This document shows, piece by piece, positions 57,916-64,000 of a stretch of 64,000 nucleotides of DNA. The notes below the pieces were generated by a model. It ran no database searches. It saw only the letters and a program-made list of their open reading frames with translations, and was not told the DNA's origin. The stretch is from Heterobilharzia americana. Lineage: Eukaryota; Platyhelminthes; Trematoda; Strigeidida; Schistosomatidae. The stretch spans positions 130,201,113 through 130,265,112 of the forward strand of contig OX104127.1 of assembly GCA_944470555.2 (NCBI GenBank), read 5' to 3'. How positions within the stretch are numbered: position 1 is the stretch's first letter; each line of letters opens with the position of its first letter. The position numbers were made by a program, and so were the translations under genes.

Positions 57916-58854
57916 CTGGTTTATTCTATTGCCAACCTTGTTCTTGCGCTTTTCAAATTCATAAAAGGGAATTCGTGCATGAAATACCATTTCATATCCA
58001 TTTCCTTCCATATTGTAGGTAACTTCTAAGGATATACTCGTCTTGGCGTTGCTACTGGCAAACATGGTATGTTCATTAATAGGACTTGTGGTGAATCCTG
58101 TTCACAAATTGAAAGGATGATAAGTTGATGAGAAAAGTAGCACAGGCTCAGGCCTTCGTCGTAGAACTTCAACTGAGTTACTTCTTTAGAGATTCTCCAG
58201 GCGATTCAGCGACTTGGACGATTTCAGTGGGATGAGTTTGTTAGTTGTGTTCCATTCACTGAGCTGGATGATTTAATCGTGAACCTTACATTGTCTTTCT
58301 AGATAACATCATCAGCCCTAACTTCACAATCAAGGGGAGTATCAGAATTTCTATTTGGGTAGTCCAGTAACGCCGTAACAAAGTGGTATGTGCTGGGTAG
58401 TTTCATTTAGCTGTTATTTCGTTGATTGCACAAATCTTCCTTTTAATCATTCCTTTGTCTGACCCCTGACCTTGTAGCCGTTCATCATTTTTTTTTAACT
58501 GGTTGATAGGTTGGATCTAAAGCTGTACATCTATTGACTGCTGGTTGACCTGAATGACAGTCTTTTAAGGATTCTCTGTTATCCTTTGTGTTTCTTCTAT
58601 CCAAGATGCTTTCATTTCCAAAGTTGAATTCATATCCACATACATTGATATAAGAGACAAAATATTGTGACGTTTAGTTGCCACTTAGTGTGGTTGACTG
58701 TGTAAGGCATGTATTCAGCTTTGTAGGACGTTTCAGAAATATGAATGTTAAAGACAAGGAGATAATTTCATAAACATACGGTCATTAATTACCAGTGTCC
58801 CACTTATGAAAACATTCAGTTACATATTCAGTCAACTAACAGAACGACAGACAG

Positions 58855-59960
58855 ATGTAATAATCCCACCCGAAAGAGTTTAGAAACTACTGCTAAAATG
58901 CACGATAAACGTTCACTTTATGTTTGATAATTGGTTGCAATAGGCTCTCCTCTAGATCTCATGCTAGTCGATATCCTCTTGGCTAAACTTGAAAATGGTC
59001 CACTTAGAGATACACTTTATAAACTAGGCTATTATTACCAGTGTGTAGATGATACGTTCGTAATTTGTGACGATGACTTCAACAAAAACGCTGTTTTGAA
59101 TATTTTCAGTAATGTCCATCCAGCTATGAAGCTTACCAGTGATGAAGAATAGGAGGATCACATACCATTACTAGATGTCCTCACCAAGTAGACAGATGGA
59201 TATGTTAAGAGGGATATTTTCAGCAAGAACACTTGAAGAGGTCAGTATATTCGTTTTAATAGCTTCACATCAGTTGAGTATGAAAGGAGCCTATTCGAAT
59301 GCCTGAGCTACAAAATACGAATTACATGTTCTGATGAGTGTGTGGACGAAGAAATGGACAAGGTGAAGGTAACATTGTAGCAAAATAGTTATCCAGTAAA
59401 CTTCATAATTAAATGCATGCTGAGATCTAGAGAGACTATAAAAATGGATAACGTTGCTAAGGAAGCTTTATTTTTCAGAAAAAATTTCAAAGTCGGTAGT
59501 GCCTCTGATGTCTGACACTCTAATTGAGTAGATCTGTCGAAAGAACATTCACTGGAATGAAACTTTTTGTCGGCTTCTCACCCAAATCGTTACTGACACA
59601 GCGGATCAAGGATAGGTTACCAATGACGGCCACTTCACTGTGCATTTACGAGTTCAACTGTTCTTGTGAAGCTACTTGCATAAGCTGTAGTGGAAGGGCT
59701 CAATCCATGTTTACTCGTGAACATGTACCAGCTTTATTAGAAAAGGAAAGGACAAAGTGAATCAACAGTTCAATCCTTTCTCGTTTAGTAGATAGTAGAC
59801 ACAAAGTCACGTTAGATCATTTCTTGCAGTCTCCTAAAGGCACACGACTACGCCTGTTATCTATGGCCGAAGTCATAAGAATCAACACAAGAAAACCTAA
59901 TCTGTGTTCAAGAGAAATATGTACATCTACTTTGTCTACCTTGATTCACCACGTTCTCTG
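58855..59960 (+). mobile_element. Penelope-like element, reverse transcriptase and GIY-YIG, degenerate
   Basis: IIPPERV and LLKCTINVHFMFDN (58,860) lead, after a shift, to AIGSPLDLMLVDILLAKLE, YYQCVDDTFVICDDDF (catalytic VDDT at about 59,045), PLLDVLTK, TDGYVKRDIF and RGQYIRFNSFTSVEYERSL, the palm and thumb of a Penelope-like reverse transcriptase. From 59,650 the GIY-YIG part follows: YEFNCSCEATCISCSG, REHVPALLEKERTK, SSILSRLVDSRHKVTLDHFL and RLLSMAEVIRINTRKPNLCS. In-frame stops at 59,151, 59,189 and elsewhere show it is inactive. The part upstream to the repeat at 57,785 is too worn to read. Confidence 0.85.
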
Positions 59961-60483
59961 TGAACTTCTCCACTACTAATTTAACATGTTAACTTCCCAT
60001 TCTATCTCGTCTCATTCCATTCTTTCACTTTGTCTCTTGCATTTCAGAGATTAACATTCATTTTCTTATGTTATTCGTTTTATACCCTTGTTTATTCACA
60101 CTATTACCGGTAGTCATTGTCAACTCTAACGTAACAATTCATGTTTGTGATCTTTTTTTATCGTATTCCCATGATTTTTCACCCTACTTGAACATAGCTG
60201 ACCCATTTATAGTAATTATTTGAGCTTTAGTAAAGGACCATATACACGTTCACACTCAAGACAGATATATATGAATGAATTCCGAAGTCTATATTTTGCT
60301 GAATAATATCGTGATTGTTCTGCTGATATTGATTTCGTTGCACAACTAATACTAGACTGATTATCATTCAACCTGATATAAACCTACATCCATTTTATTT
60401 GATCTCAATTTTGCCATGATACTGACTGTTTTGATATTGAAATAATTTTGTCATATACCTTACATTTGCTATTATATGTCACC

Positions 60484-60745
60484 TATTCTCATGAATTTAT
60501 AACTGTAGAGTCTGGAAAGAAAGCTATTGAAGACAACCGTTCGCTCAATTTTATTCTTGTTATAAAAAGGCTAAATTATGAAGCACTCATAAAATTGACT
60601 AATGATGTTCTCAACAACATTAAACTCGAAAAGGCGAAGAAATCGACCAACAGACTGACATTCTTGTTTATTCTAGTCAGTAGAACCAACACCGGGAAAT
60701 GGAAGACTCAAGTGTACAAGAAGCCAACCCATAATTATTATTATT
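60484..60745 (+). mobile_element. Penelope-like reverse transcriptase fragment, cut by RTE-B
   Basis: Frame 60,448-60,822 reads RLTFLFILVSRTNTGKWKTQ and VYKKPTHN, the family block FLDVL--R---G-W-T-VYRKPTHT, and then breaks off at the tail of the minus-strand RTE-B element. Confidence 0.7.
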
Positions 60746-63490
60746 TTTCCCTTGGGTTCCTAGTGGAACAAAGGGCTTCAGTAGCACGCCTCCACTGCAC
60801 TCTCTTCTCTGCAGTCGTTTGAACCTCGCTCCACCACTGCCCACAAGCTTTTATTTCTTCCTCATATGATCTCAATGTCACCCACAGCTGGGACGCCCAA
60901 CTCGTTTCTCCTTTGGGTTCCACTCGAGAGCCTGGCACGTGATGTACCCAGTTGGCCTTCTCAGAGTACGTCCTATCCATCTCCACTTTCTTCTGCATAT
61001 TTGTTGGGTGATAGATTCTTGGTTGGTTCGTTGCCAGCCAGAGCCAGTTCCCTGTTGCTTATTCTTTCCGGCCATCTGATCTTCACTATCGGGTGAGCGT
61101 AGGTGGTAGATGTTGATGATTGTCTGTAGTTTGTTGGAAGTGCTTTTCATGACGCATCAAGTTTCTGAACTGCATAGCAGCACTGACTTCACTGAATTAG
61201 TGTTGAAAATCCGGATCTTGTTCACGCTTTGTGCTGAGTGCAGTAAATCTTCACACTGATTATTCCAGACTGATGAAAGCTTGCCTTGCTTTTCCGATCC
61301 TGGTTTCGACATCCTCCGCACTATCGATGCTGTCGAAGGCCTTTTCAAAGTCGATGAAGTTGAGTTGACCGCCATTCTATGATCTGTTCTATGATGATGT
61401 GTGGTGTTGCTTTGCAATTCGATGCGCACATGATTTGTTTTTCCTGAAGCCAGCCTGTTCCCGTTGAAATTTTTGATCCAGCACATCTTTCACTCTCTCC
61501 CCAGGATAATGCGGTATGATATTTTTCTTGGGGTGGACAGGAGCATGATTCCACACTGCTTCATGCAAAGACTTCGGTCGCCCTTCTTTGGGAGTTTGAC
61601 AAGATACTCCTACTTCCAATCTACAGGCATCTTTCCTTCCTTCCTTCCGAACCTCCTGCAGTAGTGATGTGGGCATGTCCGCTGTTGTCTCTGTGTCTAT
61701 TTCCGGTGCTTTTGGTGGAATTTCATCTGCTCCTACTGCTTTCCCGGATTTCAGTAACTTTATGGCATTTAGGATTTCTGCTTTTGTTGGAGGGCCTGTG
61801 TTCACTGGTAGTTCTGCAGTTGCCGGTGGTATTTCTGTACGAGTTGCAGGTGGTGATGGTGGTGGTCGATTCAAGAGTTTTTTCAAGTGGTCAGCCCATT
61901 GTTTCCTTTGTTTCTCCTCTTTGGTAAATAGCTCTCCTTCACTATCTTTCATTTGTTTCGTCTGCGTTGATCTCTTCCCTCCCGGATAGTAACCTGGTTA
62001 TTTGATATAATGTTGTCAGGTCTCTCCTACTAGAAGCCTGTTCTGCTTCAGTTGGAAGTGTGTCGTAGAAGTGTGTTCTGTTTTTTCGTGCACTCTTCTT
62101 CATTTCTTTGTCCAGTGTTTTATTGGTCTCATCAAGTTCCAATTTTCGCTGTTCATCCTTGCACTAGTTCATCTTCTGCTTCACCATCTTCCTTCCCTTC
62201 CTCTATCAGCTTCCATGTATGCGTCGAGATCCATTCCTTGTCTTGTTTCCTCTTCCTTCCTAATACAGTGATTCAGGTTTCTTTTCACATTTCTTTCAAA
62301 GAGTCCCAGTGTTCTTCCACGCGGGTGCATTCAGGGATGTTGCCCAATGTCTCTCACTTTGTGATGATGACTGACCACGTGAAGATGTCTTTTGTAGTTG
62401 CGTCCTTCAGTTTCTTTTCTGAGTGTTGAACTTGAACTGTAGTCTATCACCAACTTCCTTGAATGCTTTAGATTTGATTTGGAAGTTTCCTTGCACTAGA
62501 TAGTGAGTGGTGTGAATCTACATCTGCTCCTCTTCTTCATCTTGTGTTCAGTAGGCTGCGTCTCCATCTCCACTTTCTTCACATTAAGATGAAGTCGTCC
62601 TGGTGTCTGGTGAAATCCATGTTGCTCGCTTTGTGGATATCCTTGTGCTTGAACACACTGCCTGACTCCAATCACCAAATCGTTGAATGCACAGAATTCT
62701 GCAAACAACTCTCCATTCTCATTCATTTCATCTAGGGCTTCTCGACCCATGGCTAGTTCTCTTCCTGTGTTGTCCCCTCCCAGTTTCGCATTCATGTCGC
62801 CCATTAGAATTTTGATATCGCCAACTGAGGCGGTGTCTTTTCCAATGTTGACTGAAGTTGTCTGTAGAATTTCCCCTTCTCCTCATCTGCATTTTTTGTA
62901 TGTGCATAGCATTGTATGATTGTGACTTTCCTTCCTTTTGAGTTGAATCTTGCTGTCATGATCCTGATGCAGAGTGAGATTGGTTCCCACTGCATGAGAG
63001 CCTTCGATGCTCTTGGGGACATCATGAAAGCCACTCCAAAGCTCAGTGTGCTCGTGGTTGTCGTCTGTGTGACAATATCGGAGTAGATTATTGACTCTCT
63101 AGTCGACATTTTGGAGAGTCGACTTCCATTCCATCTACTTTCGCAGGTCCCAAGTGATTTCATGCTATATCTCCTCATCTCTTGCAATCTGGGTAGCCTT
63201 GATAGGTTCCTACATGGTGCGGACATTCCATGTCACCACGTTTACTTTCGCTTTCATCGAGAGAGAGAGAGAAGACACATCAGCCAGTTGGCTTCCAGAA
63301 GGCTCTCACCAACTGACGTCATTTCGTCTCTCCGATTCCAGCGAGGAATAAGTTTTTTTAATGTTTTATACTTTGTTTGTGCTTTGAAGTTTCTTTAACG
63401 ATTGGATTGGTTTTCCGTGGTAGGGTTGCTAGCCCTACACCCAACCTTCCCTCTTTATGGAGGCTTAGGACCGGCTAGTAACTAGTGAAC
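60730..63490 (-). mobile_element. RTE-B non-LTR retrotransposon with internal deletion
   Basis: Minus strand from a leader near 63,490 (GGTGTAGGGCTAGCAACCCT) to the carboxyl end EKRVQWRRATEALCSTRN at about 60,760 and an AATAATAATAATTA tail at 60,743-60,730, as in RTE-type elements. Endonuclease, linker and the amino part of the reverse transcriptase are present, but the palm after motif A is missing. It is a different family from RTE-A. Confidence 0.88.
60757..63300 (-). pseudogene. RTE-B ORF2, frameshifted, palm core deleted in frame
   Basis: Order on the minus strand: ALMQWEPISLCIRIMTARFN, KVTIIQCYAHTKNADEEKGK, GDMNAKLGGDNTGRE and ALDEMNENGELFAEFCAFND (endonuclease, 63,000-62,640). The linker follows (ELDETNKTLDKEMKKSARKN, 62,140), then EEKQRKQWADHLKKLLNRPP, IKLLKSGKAVGADEIPP and FQREQAGFRKNKSCAHRIA. 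Then QLNFIDFEKAFDSID (motif A) joins directly to SAEDVETRIGKARQAF of the pre-thumb region at about 61,322, in frame. Motifs B and C are absent. The carboxyl end has WRWIGRTLRRPTGYITCQAL and EEEIKACGQ. Further frame shifts break the copy. Confidence 0.85.
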
Positions 63491-63499
63491 TAGTCAACT

Positions 63500-63880
63500 A
63501 GGCGAGGTTAAATCAATGCATATCGACCGAATTCTCAACTATAGTAGCAACGACAGACAAAATTAGTTATGTACAGACAGGCCTTACTCAAAAGAGTAAA
63601 TCACACTGTAGAATAACAACTTCTCAGAGAACCGAAGAAAATCACTTAGCGTCTATCCAAAAGAAAAACAGTTGCCCATGCAACTTTATCAGATGCCTAT
63701 CCAGTTCATTATCAACGACAAAGTCATCATCTCATACATAAAGGACGTAAAAGACATCAACACAAGGTTATTGAGGCCGTTTGGAATGGCTGTGGCTGAT
63801 AAGCCACGGTGGCGGTTCATTCAGCTGGTACAAATACCTGCGACTCAAGCTAAGCATCTGACGGATAGAAATTTGATGCT
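63500..63880 (+). mobile_element. Penelope-like fragment, probable right half of the copy cut by RTE-B
   Basis: Degenerate INAYRPNSQL and RQALLKRVNHTV near 63,515-63,620, then IISYIKDVKDINTRLLRPFG and MAVADKPRWRF at 63,730-63,820. These resemble the Penelope-like connection between reverse transcriptase and GIY-YIG (G-S---RLL-PFGI-VAHKP). About 100 residues separate this from the KKPTH block in the family, which fits the DNA left after removing RTE-B. Confidence 0.45.
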
Positions 63881-64000
63881 TTTTTCGCCCCTAAAATTCT
63901 ATTTCCATATAATGTAACATTTTTTCGATCCTTTGTTATTAACTCGAGAAACAGAGAGTTGGAAACAGTTTAAAAATGTGCAACAGTACATGATGCGTTC

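Noticed and set aside
59331..59358. CTGATGAG ... GACGAAG, hammerhead-like words
   Set aside because: It lies inside the Penelope-like coding sequence (CSDECVDEEMD), the core ends GAAG instead of GAAA and stem II has two pairs at most.
1..64000. CRISPR array, bacterial operon or viral genome
   Set aside because: No regularly spaced repeats and no bacterial or viral gene order were seen; introns and retroelements mark a eukaryotic chromosome.

Overview
The window looks like nuclear DNA of a flatworm, most likely a blood fluke (Schistosoma or a close relative). The reasons are AT-rich non-coding DNA, host genes split by introns as short as 32-34 nt next to introns of several kb (a known schistosome gene style), and a dense mix of RTE-like, CR1-like and Penelope-like retroelements plus tRNA-like short repeats. 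The organism call is inference; no search was run.

Three host genes can be read. (1) A PHF7/G2E3-like PHD/RING protein lies on the + strand at 11,118-20,304 in at least four exons; one exon junction is unresolved. (2) An LLPH homologue (nucleolar, basic, 102 aa) lies on the - strand at 25,076-25,418 with one 34-nt intron. (3) A complete SPRTN/Spartan DNA-protein-crosslink protease lies on the + strand at 47,634-54,520. It has six exons and 327 aa, the HEMIH zinc site sits alone in a 45-nt exon between two 32-nt introns, and a UBZ4 zinc finger ends the protein.

Most other recognisable sequence is retroelement. At 1-1,385 (-) is the endonuclease part of a non-LTR element that runs off the left edge. 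One RTE-like family ('RTE-A') is present as a 5'-truncated copy at 21.8-23.8 kb (+), a near full-length copy at 30.5-34.45 kb (-), a copy cut at both ends at 34.45-36.5 kb (-), a 1,028-bp internal fragment at 45.9-46.9 kb (-), two old 3' relics (13.5 kb and 48.3 kb) and an isolated 5' leader at 55.7-56.0 kb. CR1-like pieces fill 39.3-47.2 kb and a relic lies at 27.4 kb. Penelope-like elements lie back to back at 56.2-60.7 kb. A second RTE element ('RTE-B', 60.7-63.5 kb, -) appears to have landed inside a Penelope copy.

The stretches 1.4-9.8 kb, 23.8-25.0 kb, 25.4-26.7 kb, 27.6-30.5 kb, 36.5-38.4 kb and 54.5-55.7 kb hold no gene I can support. The most unusual signals are: two tracts of near-perfect identity between otherwise divergent RTE-A copies, one of them an internal fragment bracketed by a 20-bp direct repeat; the micro-exon carrying the SPRTN active site; the in-frame deletion in RTE-B that removes the reverse transcriptase core; and an unrecognised 201-residue reading frame at 9.8-10.4 kb that shares a block with two other loci.
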